A stretch of 64,000 bases of DNA from positions 416,249,409 through 416,313,408 of the forward strand of contig CM077667.1 of assembly GCA_039707655.1 (NCBI GenBank). Direction: 5' to 3'. Under the pieces are notes generated by a model, which saw only the letters and a list, made by a program, of their open reading frames with translations, did no database searches and was not told the origin of the DNA. Every line of letters begins with the position of its first letter. Position 1 is the first letter of the stretch. Below are positions 1 to 9,712 of this stretch, in pieces. A program made the position numbers and the translations under genes. The stretch is from Elymus sibiricus. Its lineage: Eukaryota; Streptophyta; Magnoliopsida; Poales; Poaceae.

Positions 1-319
1 GGCATGTTTGACATTGGATCAGACCATGAGCGGCTTCCGCGTGTCTGTTGGACAACTCGTACAGGCGGGCGCTGACGTGAGCTTTGCATCCGTGGTACGA
101 CTGTCACTTTAGCAGTCCTGCATAAAAGACATGCAGACGAGAGTAATTGTTCTTGAAAAGATGAAAAATGCATCAATAAAAATTGACTGGATTGACTTCA
201 CCTGATATACTTGTCGGAAATTATCAGCCACATGATTGATGATAACTGCGGTGGAGTTGTAGTCAACCGTGGGCGAGTTGGAGATACTCATAGTAATTTG
301 CGTGTGTGCTCTGATAAAA
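1..319. other. Internal sequence of element A at window edge
   Basis: AT-richer than what follows. The only open frame is a short minus-strand one (109-291, 60 codons, ATG at 291) with no recognisable motif, preceded on that strand by an A-rich/GA-rich tract (about 328-361). It could be the start of a downstream gene of element A that continues outside the window. I see no domain. Confidence 0.3.
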
Positions 320-2340
320 TTTGAGCTGTCCCCACCCTTCTCTCTCTCTTTTTTTTTTAGCGAGCCAAGACCACTCCGTCAGGCAGCAAGGTGGGCAACG
401 GAGGCGGTGGCTTGAGCGGCGCAAGGCCAAGGCGGAAACCGGGCCAGGCTCGACGACGGCGGCTCAGAGCTGCAGCGACATGCGGCAAGTGAGGCGAGCC
501 GGCGATGGCGATTTGACACGGCTGGGCGTGCGGTACCACGGAATAGGGGCCGACCCTCGGCGAGTGGCGGCTCAAGGCCGCGGAGGCGGAGGTAACCCGG
601 AGCAGTGGCCGGCCGTAGGCGCAAGAAGCGCGGGGCGGCTCAGGACTCGGGCGGGTGGAGGCCAGTGCTCCGGACCGGCAGCGAAGCGCAAAACCGCAGC
701 GCGAGGACAGGCTCAGAGGCAAGACGAGCGTAGGCGGTGGCTCGGAGTGCTGCAGAATCACCGAGGCTCCGGCAGGTTGAGGGTGGCTCAGCCACGATGA
801 CGGCGGCTTGAGGCGAGGGCGGCCGCGCGCGACCCTGAAGGACATCCGCTTCAGACGGCTTGCGGCATCTTGGACGACGGCGACTTGGCACGCCGGTGCC
901 GGCGGTTTGGAGGCAGCCCAAAACGAGGGAGGCAAGTCGCGTGACGGCGTTGGTGGCTTTGGTCATGGCAGAACCCAGCAACGGAGGCAGAACGACTGCT
1001 TTGACCGAGCAGGGCGGCCCGAACCCAAAATCCCCCACTCCGGAGGCGAGACTGCCCACAACGGGGGCGGCCTTGACGGTGCAGTTGCGGCAGAAACGCG
1101 AGGCCGCTAGGGGCGGCTGGATGGCTCGAGCGGAGTAGAGTCAGGCGCGGCAGAAAAGCGGAGGAAGCCGGTGGCGGAGGTTGGTTTTTCCGTGACAGGC
1201 GTCCACGGCGGCTCGGGGCCACATCGGCGGCTGGGGCGACTTGGTCGCAGAGCTGCCAGGGCGCTGGAGCGAGGTTCAGCAAGCTGACGGCGGGTTAGTG
1301 TGAGCAGGACAGGGCGGCCTGCGAACCTCAGCGGGTCATGCCGGCGGTAATCCATGGCAGTGGCTCGGGGCGACTTAGAGGCGCGGCAGAACCGGCGTAG
1401 CCATGTGCAGGGCGAGGCAGCCCATTGCCGAGGCCGTACGACCGGGGCGGCTCAGCCCCGGTGGCTCAACACGACGTGACAGGTTTGTCGGTGGCTCAGG
1501 GCGTAGGCGAAGTGGCCACGGGGCTGAGGCGGCTCAACGACGGAGCGACAAGGCGGAAGCCGCGTCTCGGGCGGCTCGGAGCAGCCACAACAGAGGAGTG
1601 AAGCTACGGCGGCTGACGGAGGCGCAGCCACGAAGATGCCCCAGAGAGGCGGCTCGGATGAAGCGAGACCCAACGACGGCTCGGATGAGATGAGACCCGA
1701 CAGCGGCTCGGAGGAGGACCTGGTCGGACCAGGTGTGTCGAGATGATAGATAGCCGGGTGGCGATTTGGAACTGGCCCAGCGGAGGTGTGGCAGGTCAAG
1801 GAGGACAAGGCGCGGCGGCGGGGTGGAAACTACGGCCTGTGCGGGCGCGGGCGCCTCGAGGCCGCGGCGAAGGCGAACAGCGGCTCGACGGTGAGACCAT
1901 GGCGGCCCAAGTTGGATGGCAGAGCGAAGTGGCACGGGGAGGCCCACGGCGAGGCGGTGTCCGGTTGTTTGGAGCAGAGATTGGGGCAGCTCGGCGGCTT
2001 GCGGCTGAGTCAGAGCAGAGGACCGGAGCCACGTGTGGCGCCTCATCCTGGCAGAGGACGACGGAGGCGCGCAGCGAGGCGGGTCAGTGACCCGAAGTGC
2101 GGCGGCTTGGCTCGAGGCCAACAAGGCGGCGGCTTGACGGCCATAAGGACACCGCGATGTAGAAGAGGGCTGGCGGCTTGGAACAGATGCACAGCGGTGT
2201 GAGGCGGCTGGCGGCCCAAAGGGGCGTCCGTGACGGCGAGGACGGCAGCTCAGAGGTGGCAGGTTAAAGCAGGGGCACAGCGGCAGATGCAGGAAACCTT
2301 GAGCATCGAGGCGGAGGCGGCCGGCGACTTAAAGGCGAGT
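320..2340. other. GC-rich leader of element A with dispersed GGCGGCTCGG motifs
   Basis: About 2 kb of very GC-rich DNA in which a core close to GGCGGCTCGG or GGCGGCTCAG recurs dozens of times at irregular 15-60 bp spacing (for example near 457, 563, 1204, 1447, 1528, 1568, 1651). Long open frames exist on both strands in several frames at once, as expected where stop codons are rare, and none shows a conserved domain. It lies where a retrotransposon 5' leader or gag would be, about 450 bp inside the primer site. Most likely a degenerate repeat-rich untranslated segment. Confidence 0.5.
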
Positions 2341-2776
2341 CGGCGATGAAGGCTGCCTGTTTTCGGGTCATCTGATCATGCAGGCCAGTCCGCCGGACCA
2401 CTCGGCCGGCTTGTTCAAATATTGCACGTTTAACAAACTCCTCCTGATCCTTCCCGTCGCGCTATTGCCTTGTTTATTCGGTGAATAGCCTAACAAAGAA
2501 TCCGACCTGGACACTGGTGACTCGCCACCGTTTGATGTTTTTTCTTAACTCGCAATGGCGGCTGTTGTAGCAGATACCGTTTCGTCTTCTGATTCGACGT
2601 ATCGCCGGGTCATGATTATCTGTCGCACCGTACGCAACCCTGATCCTTCCTTGAACGCAAATCTCACAGATTGTAAATGCAGACCCTTCCAAACCGGTTC
2701 TTCTTCATCCGGAGAAATTATGAACTTCTCAATCCCTGGGAGAGATCCCTCCAAGAACTCATCACCACCGTGCGTG
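2341..2776 (-). other. Element A segment next to the primer site
   Basis: On the minus strand, right after the primer site, a short open frame (2545-2754) encodes an acidic peptide containing EKFIISPDEEEPVWKG, overlapping another frame (2474-2692). This could be a fragment of the start of gag or a leader ORF, but no Gag domain can be followed beyond it before the GC-rich segment begins. Confidence 0.35.
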
Positions 2777-2794
2777 GCCCCACGGTGGGCGCCA
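2777..2794 (-). other. Primer-binding site of element A (tRNA-Lys type)
   Basis: Minus strand reads TGGCGCCCACCGTGGGGC, complementary to the 3' end of plant tRNA-Lys(CUU) including CCA (from general knowledge of that tRNA). It lies 2 bp inside the LTR boundary. The identical 18-mer occurs in elements D and F. Confidence 0.85.
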
Positions 2795-2796
2795 AC

Positions 2797-3641
2797 TGTC
2801 GTGGATTTGTCACGGCAGATGTCCTAGTGTAAGGACTTAGTCGTGAGGCCAATGCATCTAACTGGTAGCTTGAGAGGGGTTGAGCGGGACGAGAGACGCG
2901 GAGTTTTTACCCAGGTTCGGCCCCTCCGATGGAGGTAAAAGCCTACGTCCTGCTTGTCTTATATTGATGACGATGACGATCTCGGTTACAAGGGTGCGGA
3001 GTCGCTACCTCTTAATCTCGAGAACCTCTAATCTGACTATCTTTTCTGACCTGTCTCCCAGACCTGTCTATGGAGACGTCTAAAACTTAACCCTCTCGGG
3101 GTGACCCGCCCCTCCTTATAAAGGCTGAAGGGGCGGTTTACATGTAGAGTCTAAGTCGGATTGAGACTTAACTTACTATGACTTCCCATCGTGGGCTTCT
3201 CTTCATGGGCTTCTGAGTCCCGGGCTTCTTAACTCTCCCGGGCGGCTTACACCGGGCGGCTTATAACCGGGCTTATCTTTGAGACTCGTCTTCGGGGACT
3301 CGTCTCCGGGACTTAACTGTCTGCCAGGAAACACTATTCACCGGGTTAACACTGTTCTCCGGGTTAACATCCTGGCACTGTAGCAGCCGGGTCACATCCT
3401 GACACTGTAGCAGCCGGGTTACATCCTGACACTGTAGCAGCCGGGTTAACATCCTGACACTGTAGCATCCGGGTTAACATCCTGGCACTGTAGCAGCCGG
3501 GTTAACATCCTGGCACTGTAGCATCCGGGTTAACATTTGTCTGCCGGGTTAGCTGTCTGCCGGGTTACAATTGTTTGCCGGGTTAGAACTGTAAATGGGT
3601 CATAATCATTCCGGGTCATACCGCGGGGTATATCCCCGACA
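2797..3641 (-). repeat. 5' LTR of element A
   Basis: 845 bp, minus-strand TG at 3641 to CA at 2797, with terminal inverted TGTCG/CGACA. Boundaries are fixed by the primer site 2 bp from the right place and by the sharp change to hAT sequence at 3642. It contains a 27-28 bp minisatellite. The partner LTR lies beyond the left edge. Confidence 0.8.
3370..3535. repeat. 27-28 bp minisatellite inside the LTR of element A
   Basis: Six tandem copies of a unit with core CATCCTGRCACTGTAGCAKC followed by CGGGTTA(A), varying at G/A in CCTGRCAC and in GCAGCC/GCATCC. Decayed CCGGGTTA-containing units continue to about 3590. Confidence 0.85.
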
Positions 3642-4131
3642 CACTCCCAACTTGAAGGATCAAAAGTTTAGAACGGAAGGAGGCAAGGAGCGAGCGATGG
3701 ATTCATTAGGGTGGCGCGTTGTGCCCACGCGCAATCTTCGATTAGGCGAGGCGATGACAACAGCCCTGGCAGGCCGACGGCGGTCTGGCGGCTCGTGTGG
3801 GAACATAACGATTGATACGTGGGTGAGGGGAAAGGAGGCAGGTATCGGTTCGTTTGTGCCTCTGATCGATCGATGGAATTTTTTTTTGGTCGATGATGGA
3901 CGGGTGCGTACGTGCGGTGTTACTGGACCAAGTCGTGTATTGGTGGTGTCGAGGGCAATAGAGGTTGGGCTAGTGGGCCAACCTGCTAGTAGTGGGACTC
4001 ATGGTGGACGTGTTTCGAGTTTCATTTTTACTTATACAAAACAATATATATACTGTATATATACCTAGGTTTTAGCCCAGAATGATGGGTATTCAGCTGA
4101 ATACCCTTGAATTGAGGTGGGCCCGCCCCTG
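3642..4131. mobile_element. hAT-type transposon terminal fragment
   Basis: The right end (4131, reading inward on the minus strand CAGGGGCGGGCCCACCTC) has the CAGKGGCGG-type terminus typical of a large plant hAT group. The eight bases after it, CCCACTAC (4132-4139), fit the 8-bp target duplication of hAT. The left part of the element and the other duplication copy are removed by insertion of element A at 3641/3642. The open frame across 3595-4068 starts inside A's LTR, so it is not a gene. Transposase is not present. Confidence 0.65.
4087..4106. repeat. Perfect 20-bp palindrome near hAT terminus
   Basis: GGGTATTCAGCTGAATACCC is its own reverse complement. It sits 25 bp inside the hAT end, where subterminal transposase binding sites are expected. 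Confidence 0.85.
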
Positions 4132-4988
4132 CCCACTACAACGCACCACTCCCGCTGAAGATAAATCAATCTAGTTGGCCAAACCAAACCGATAGATCAG
4201 AGAGAAATATGAAGCTATAACAATCATGCATAATAGAATTCAGAAAAGACTCAATTACTTTCAATGAATAATCTGATCATAAACCCACAATTCATCGGAT
4301 CCCAACAAACAGACCGTAAAAGAAGATTACATAGAATAGATCACCGCGAGGATTGCGATGAACATAGTATTGAAGATCAAAGAGAGAGAACAAGCCATAT
4401 AGTACTAGATATGGACCCGCAGGTCTGTGGTGGACTACTCACGCATCATCATGGAGGCATCAAGGTTGATGTAGATGGCCTCCGTGATCGATTCCCCCTC
4501 CGACAAAGTATCGGAAAAGGTCTCCAGATGGCCTCCCGTCGGAATAGAGGCTTGCGGCGGCGGAAAAATTGTTTCGGGTGGCTCTCTGTTGATTTCCCGA
4601 TTTTAGAGAATTTATGAAGGTGGAATTAGGTCAGACGGAGACACGAGGGGCCCACAAGGCATCAGGGTCCACCTACCCCCCTGGGCCCACCCTGTTGCCT
4701 TGTCGTCTCCTCGTCTTGCTTCCTGACTCCCCCCCCCCGAAGCTTCCAGGGTCTCTTTTGTCCAGTAAAAATCGTCAAAAAGTTTTGGACCATTTGGACT
4801 TTCTTTGGTACTGATTCCCTGGAAAACCAAAAACAAGCAAAAAACAACAACTGGCACTAGGCACTGGGTTAATAGGTTAATTCCCAAAAATGATATAAAA
4901 TAGCATATTATTGCATATAAAGTATCCTGGATTGATAATATAATAGCATGAAACAATAAAAAATTATAGATATGTTGGAGACATATCA
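4132..4988 (-). mobile_element. Gypsy-type LTR fragment (same family as 8218-8722)
   Basis: Reading on the minus strand from 4988 it begins TGATATGTCTCCAACATATC, the same start as the plus-strand copy at 8218, and shares the GTGCCTAGTG...TTTTTGCTTGTTTTTGG segment. The far part resembles an LTR abundant in wheat that I recognise but will not name. It is cut at 4131/4132 by the hAT insertion. Open frames here (4264-4617, 4612-5055) are LTR noise. Confidence 0.65.
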
Positions 4989-5529
4989 TGGGAGCACATG
5001 CATATCCATGCCCCGTGATTTTGCCATCACAACTCATCAATCGCTTATGGTGCATTACATATGTTCGTCATGATACTTTCTCGCATGTCTTGTTTATCGT
5101 GCTTGGTAATATGTCATTTGGATGCTCATTTAAATAGGTGGACCAGTGATATGACAAATGTAAAGTTTCATTTTAAGTTGTGATGGCAATGTGAACTTTC
5201 AAAAAATTCTGTAATTTAAATTCAAATTCGCCTACAAATTCAGACCATGCACAATTTGTTGCGCTATCTAGAACCTGTGATGATACTGGTGACGAAATTG
5301 AAGCCATAACCAGAGTCGCGACTCCACTTGTAAGCACCCACGTCAGCAACATCAAGACCCACATGTAAGAAGCCATGTCAACAATCGTCTGGAACCACAT
5401 GTAAGCAGCCACGTCAACATCTTCTAGGCCAATACGCCAGCGTCGTCGAGTAGTCAAAACTGAGAACCGAATTATTACTGACGGTCACCGTCGATGATAA
5501 AACCTACACCGGACCCACATGGAAGCTGC
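4989..5529. mobile_element. Probable CACTA transposon fragment, left part
   Basis: Contains three to four imperfect copies of a roughly 45-bp unit with core AAGCAGCCACGTCAACATC near 5325-5425, as in subterminal repeats of CACTA elements. It continues at 7255 beyond a solo LTR, where the interrupted unit is completed. The left end is lost at the LTR fragment ending 4988. No transposase frame. Confidence 0.45.
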
Positions 5530-7249
5530 TGTTGGAAATATGCCCTAGAGGCAATTAATAAAGTGTTTATTATTATCATATTTCCCCGTTCATGATAATG
5601 GTTTATTATTCATGCTAGAATTGTATTGACTGGAAACTAAATACATGTGTGGATAATAGACAAATACTATGTCCCTAGTATGCCTCTACTAAACTAGCTC
5701 GTTGATCAAAAGATGGTCAAGGTTTCCTGACCATGGACATGAGTTGTCATTTGATAACGGGATCACATCATTAGGATAATGATGTGATGGACTTGACCCA
5801 ACCGTTAGCATAGCAAATGATCGTTCAGTTTATTGCTATTGCTTTCACTATGTCAAATACACGTTCCTCTGACCATGAGATCATGCAACTCCCGGATACC
5901 GTAGGAATACTTTGGGTGTATCAAACGTCACAACGTAACTGGGTGATTATAAAGGTGCACTACATGTATCTCCGAAAGTGTTTGTTGAGTTGGCATGGAT
6001 CGAGATTGGGATTTGTCACTCCGACTATCGGAGAGGTATCTCTGGGCCCTCTCGGTAATACAGCATCACAGAAGCCTTGCAAGCACCGTGACTAAAGAGT
6101 TAGTTGCAAGATGATGTATTACGGAACGAGTAAAGAGACTTGCCGGTAACGACGATCGAATCTCGGGCAAGTAACATACCGCCGGACAAAGGGAACAACG
6201 TATGTTGACATATGAGGTTCACCGATAAAGATCTTCGGGGAATGTGTAGGAACCAATATGAGCATCCAGGTCCCGCTGTTGGTTATTGACCGGAGAGTTG
6301 TCTCGGTCATGTCTACATCATTCCCGAACCCGTAGGGTCCGCACACTTAAGGTTCGATGACGATATAGTATTATATGAGTTATGTGATTGGTGACCGAAT
6401 GTTGTCATCGGAGTCCCGGATGAGATCACAGACATGACGAGGAGTCTCGGAATGTCCGAGAGGTAAAGATTCATATATTGGAAGGCTATATTCGGACGTC
6501 GGAAAGGTTCCGAGTGATTCGGGTATTTTTCGGAGTACCGGGGAGTTACGGGAATTCACCGGGAGAAGTAATGGGCCTTTTTGGGCCATACGGGAAAAGG
6601 AGAGGCAGGCCACGTGAGGAGGCGCGCGCCCCCCCTTGCCCAAACCGAATTGGACTAGGGGAGGGGGCGCAGCCCCCTCTTTCCTTTCCCTCTCCCTTCC
6701 CCCTTTCCTACTCCGTATGGGAGGTGGAATCCTACTAGGACTAAGGAGTCCTAGTAGGACTCCCCACTCTTGGCGCAGCCCCTAGGGCCAGCCTCCTCCC
6801 CTCTCCCTCCTTTATATACGGAGGAGGGGCACCCCTTGGAGACACACAATTGTCCCATAGCCGTGTGCGGTGCCCCGATCTCTGTTTTCCACCTCGGTCA
6901 TATTTTCGGAGAGCTTAGGCGAAGCCCTGCCGGAATCACTTCACCGTCACCGTCGCCACGCCGTCGTGCTGACGGAACTCATCTACTACCTCGACGTCTT
7001 GCTGGATCAAGAAGGCGAGGAACGTCACCGAGCTGCACGTGTGTAGAACTCGGAGGTGCCGTACGTTCGGTACTCGATCGGTGGAGCTCGAAGGATTGTT
7101 CGACTACATCAACCGCGTTGTGAGACGCTTCCGCTAACGGTCTACGAGGGTACGTAGACACACTCTCCCCTCTCGTAGCGATGCATCTCCATGGATAGAT
7201 CTTGCGTGAGCGTAGAAAATTTTTGAAATTCATGCTCCGTTCCCCAACA
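5530..7249 (+). mobile_element. Solo LTR of BARE1/WIS/Angela-type Copia element
   Basis: 1720 bp, starting TGTTGGAAATATGCCCTAGA and ending CCCCAACA, which I recognise as the LTR of the abundant Triticeae BARE1/WIS/Angela Copia group; the length fits. It is flanked by a perfect 5-bp duplication GCTGC (5525-5529 and 7250-7254), with no internal region, so it is a complete solo LTR left by recombination between the two LTRs of a former full element. Open frames inside it are not genes. Confidence 0.9.
6813..6818 (+). promoter_or_regulatory. TATA box of the solo LTR
   Basis: TATATA in CTTTATATACGG, about 430 bp before the LTR end, at the usual place for the U3 promoter of this family. Confidence 0.5.
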
Positions 7250-7634
7250 GCTGCCACGTCAATAACTACGGCCCCATTTTGTCAAATTTCTGACCGGTCA
7301 AACCCACGAACCGATTACTGGTGAAAGATTATCGTCACCCAAAATGATCTTACGTGGCAGATCGGACTACCACAGGTGACATTCTTTTTTGAATACTATA
7401 TGGCATTTTTTGCCGTCATTGAAAATGGTTGTAGGTGACCGAATTGTGTTCACCACCAAAGATGCGATCTTGCATGACAGGGAAAGTGGTACCATCAAGA
7501 ATTTATTTTCTGTGACAACGCTTCAGTGACGGTGGGGTGACGGCCGGAAAACATCACCAGGGTAACTTTGGTAACCAAAAATGGTTTTACGGGACACAAG
7601 TGAAATGTCACAAAATAGCCGTCGTTTTGTAGTG
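7250..7634. mobile_element. Probable CACTA transposon fragment, right end
   Basis: Resumes the sequence broken by the solo LTR and ends ...TTTTGTAGTG at 7634, the complement of the CACTACAAAA terminus expected of CACTA elements; the following TTA could be the 3-bp target duplication. The subterminal zone repeats GTGAC/GTCAC motifs (about 7330-7560). No coding capacity. Confidence 0.5.
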
Positions 7635-8217
7635 TTAACCTTATTTTCGTCATGGAACTTGCTTAATCGACTTCTGAAAGGTCCATATCCTCCAACTTCT
7701 CATTAAAATCTTCATTATATCACATGTTGTAATCAGTCAACGACCTTAGCTCCGAGAGAACAATAACATGCTCCGTTTGTAGGGAAGTGTGAAGTTTCAT
7801 CACTATACATAAAGTAGGCACATTGAACCACTGGTTTTCTACTTCAACGAAACCACATGCTTAGAGGGTGAAAAGAACAATGTACAGAAAACTTTGCATG
7901 TCTCAAATATAAGTCCTAGATGGATAGATTGTGTCTAGAATACATACCCTCTTGTTAAAAAAATACACACCCGAGCTCATATAAGAAGAATAACAACAAA
8001 TCTTGAAATAAAATCTAACGTACCAGCCTGCACGAAAACAATCAATATGCAATATGAGTAACATTTGATTATAGATTTCACACGATGTGCCAGTGTGCAC
8101 TTAATTCAATATATCCTATGAATAAGAAATTTTCCCTTTTAGGGCAAAATCTTTGAGAATACCCATCTAGGCCCCAAGGTCCAATAAACTTCACACTAAC
8201 TTGGGATGCAAAGCCAC
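7635..8217. other. Unassigned AT-rich spacer
   Basis: No terminal repeats, ORF of note or recognisable element. It is bounded by the CACTA end and an LTR start, and so may be the oldest DNA in the left part of the window. A minus-strand frame at 7903-8100 is short and featureless. Confidence 0.3.
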
Positions 8218-8722
8218 TGATACGTCTCCAACATATCTTTAATTTATGAAGTATTCATGCTATATTTAGATCAATTATATATGGTTTTGATGCAATTTTA
8301 TATTATTTTTATGGACTTACTTATTAAGCTAGTGCCTAGTGACAGTTCCTGTTTTTTGCTTGTTTTTGGTTTCACAGAAAATCCAAACCTAAGAAGGTCC
8401 AAACACGACAGAACTTTTTGACAATTTGTTTTGGACAATAAGAGATCCTAGAGGCTTTAGGAGAGGTCAAGGGGACCCATGTGGGGCCCCGAGCCTCCGT
8501 TTTCCCTAGTCTCTGGCCTATAAATTCACATATACTATTCCAAAACCCTCGGAGCGAGACCCGAAACAATTTATCGTTGTCGCAAGCCTTTTTTTGAAGT
8601 GAACTCATCTAGAGCCCTTTTCTGGTGCCCTGCCGGAGGGGGAAGCCACCACGGGAGGCCTCTTCATCAAACTTGCCGCCTCCATGTGATGTGTTAGTAG
8701 TTCATCCTCGGGACTGAGGGCA
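8218..8722 (+). mobile_element. Gypsy-type LTR fragment, plus strand
   Basis: Starts TGATACGTCTCCAACATATC, parallel to the minus-strand fragment ending at 4988. It is cut off at 8722 by the LTR of element B; GGGCA (8718-8722) would be B's target duplication. Preceding bases GCCAC (8213-8217) would be this LTR's own duplication. Confidence 0.65.
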
Positions 8723-9712
8723 TGATACGGGGCACGCCCGTGTGTGTCGATCTTTCACGAATTGGAGGGGGATTTCACGAGGAATACGAAGAACACGAGA
8801 GAAACTCAAGAGGAAATCACACACTCAAGGACAACCTTCGATCACACATCCACTAGAAACACACGAGTACACGAGATACAAGATCCACAATCAACAAAAG
8901 GATACACGTAATGATAGTCTCCTCACTCCAAAGGAGGAGGTCTTGAATCCCTTAGGATCTTCCCTTAGAGGGGCCTTGGCATCACTTGGATCTTCTCTCA
9001 ATGGAGGGCAATCTCCGTGGGAGAAGTAAGTAATGGAGCTATCCTCAACAAAAGGTCTTTGCTAAACAACAGCTAACCCTAATTCGAGGTGGAAGAAGAG
9101 TATATATAGTCCTAGGGGCGAAGGGGTAAGTGGGAGAGATACATGGGCCTCGGGCCCGAGTGTAGTCGCTCTGGGAAGGCCGGAAGTTCCAGGCTAGGCC
9201 GGAAGTTCTGGGCTGGTTCCGGGCAGGGTCCGGGCTGAACAGAGAGTTGGCGCACACTTCGGAGGCTGGCTTCACGGGGGGCCGGAAGTTTCGGGCCGGC
9301 CGGAAGTTCCAGGGCCCGGAGGTTCCGGGCGAGGGTCCGAGCTGGTTCCGGGCTATCCAGAGAGTATGCACCTCTGGACTTGGCCCTGGGTCGCCGGTGG
9401 GCCGGACGTTGCGGGCAGGCCGAAAGTTCCGGGCTGTCCAAAGAGCTGCCCTTGGTGCTTGACTCCTTCTCCTCTGGGCCTTGGTCTTGGAGATGCTTCC
9501 TTGGTCCTTTGTGGTCGTCTTCCTCGTACCTAAGGATGCACATGGTTTCATTGTGAGGTAGCATCCAAGTTCCTTTGCCATCCAAGTCATACTTGAAGAG
9601 GAGTGAGTTCACCTTAGCTCCAATGTCGCGTGCACGTGCTCTTGTCATAGGGCCACTTGGGGGTTGGTTTGATGGTATAGTCTTCATGGGGATGATGGTG
9701 GGATGCTCCACA
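8723..9712 (-). repeat. 3' LTR of element B
   Basis: About 990 bp, plus-strand TGATACGGGG at 8723 to ...TGCTCCACA at 9712 (minus start TGTGGAGC). On the minus strand it is preceded by a polypurine tract, AAGGGGGGGGAGATGA (9713-9728), which fixes the boundary within a few bases. An array of CCGGAAGTTCCGG-like palindromes lies in its middle. Confidence 0.7.
9165..9440. repeat. Array of CCGGAAGTTCCGG-like 13-bp palindromes in LTR of B
   Basis: At least six units close to GGCCGGAAGTTCCGGGC (near 9178, 9197, 9288, 9298, 9400, 9418), with GGTTCCGGGC half-units between. The core CCGGAA-G-TTCCGG is a 6+1+6 palindrome. Confidence 0.75.

Larger units (their letters stand above)
1..3641 (-). mobile_element. 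Element A: Gypsy-type LTR retrotransposon, 5' part
   Basis: The element reads right to left: its 5' LTR is 2797-3641, a tRNA-Lys-type primer site follows at 2777-2794, and internal sequence runs off the left edge. The base right of the LTR is the start of a hAT fragment, so A inserted into that hAT; the right copy of its 5-bp target duplication would be CACTC (3642-3646), the left copy being outside the window. No gag, protease or pol domain is visible in the internal part present. The LTR start (minus-strand TGTCGGGGATATA) matches that of element D for about 13 bases and the PBS is the same, so I infer a related Tat-like Gypsy lineage; this is inference, not a domain match. Confidence 0.75.

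Noticed and set aside
321..2202. Many 80-200 codon frames on both strands
   Set aside because: Caused by very high GC content and GGCGGCTCGG words; no domain, mutually overlapping.
3595..4068. 157-codon plus-strand frame
   Set aside because: It begins in the LTR of element A and continues into the hAT fragment, across an insertion boundary, so it cannot be a natural gene.
4132..4140. CACTACAA at 4134 as a CACTA element start
   Set aside because: It is explained as LTR sequence (target duplication CCCACTAC of the hAT); no matching end with a 3-bp duplication was found.
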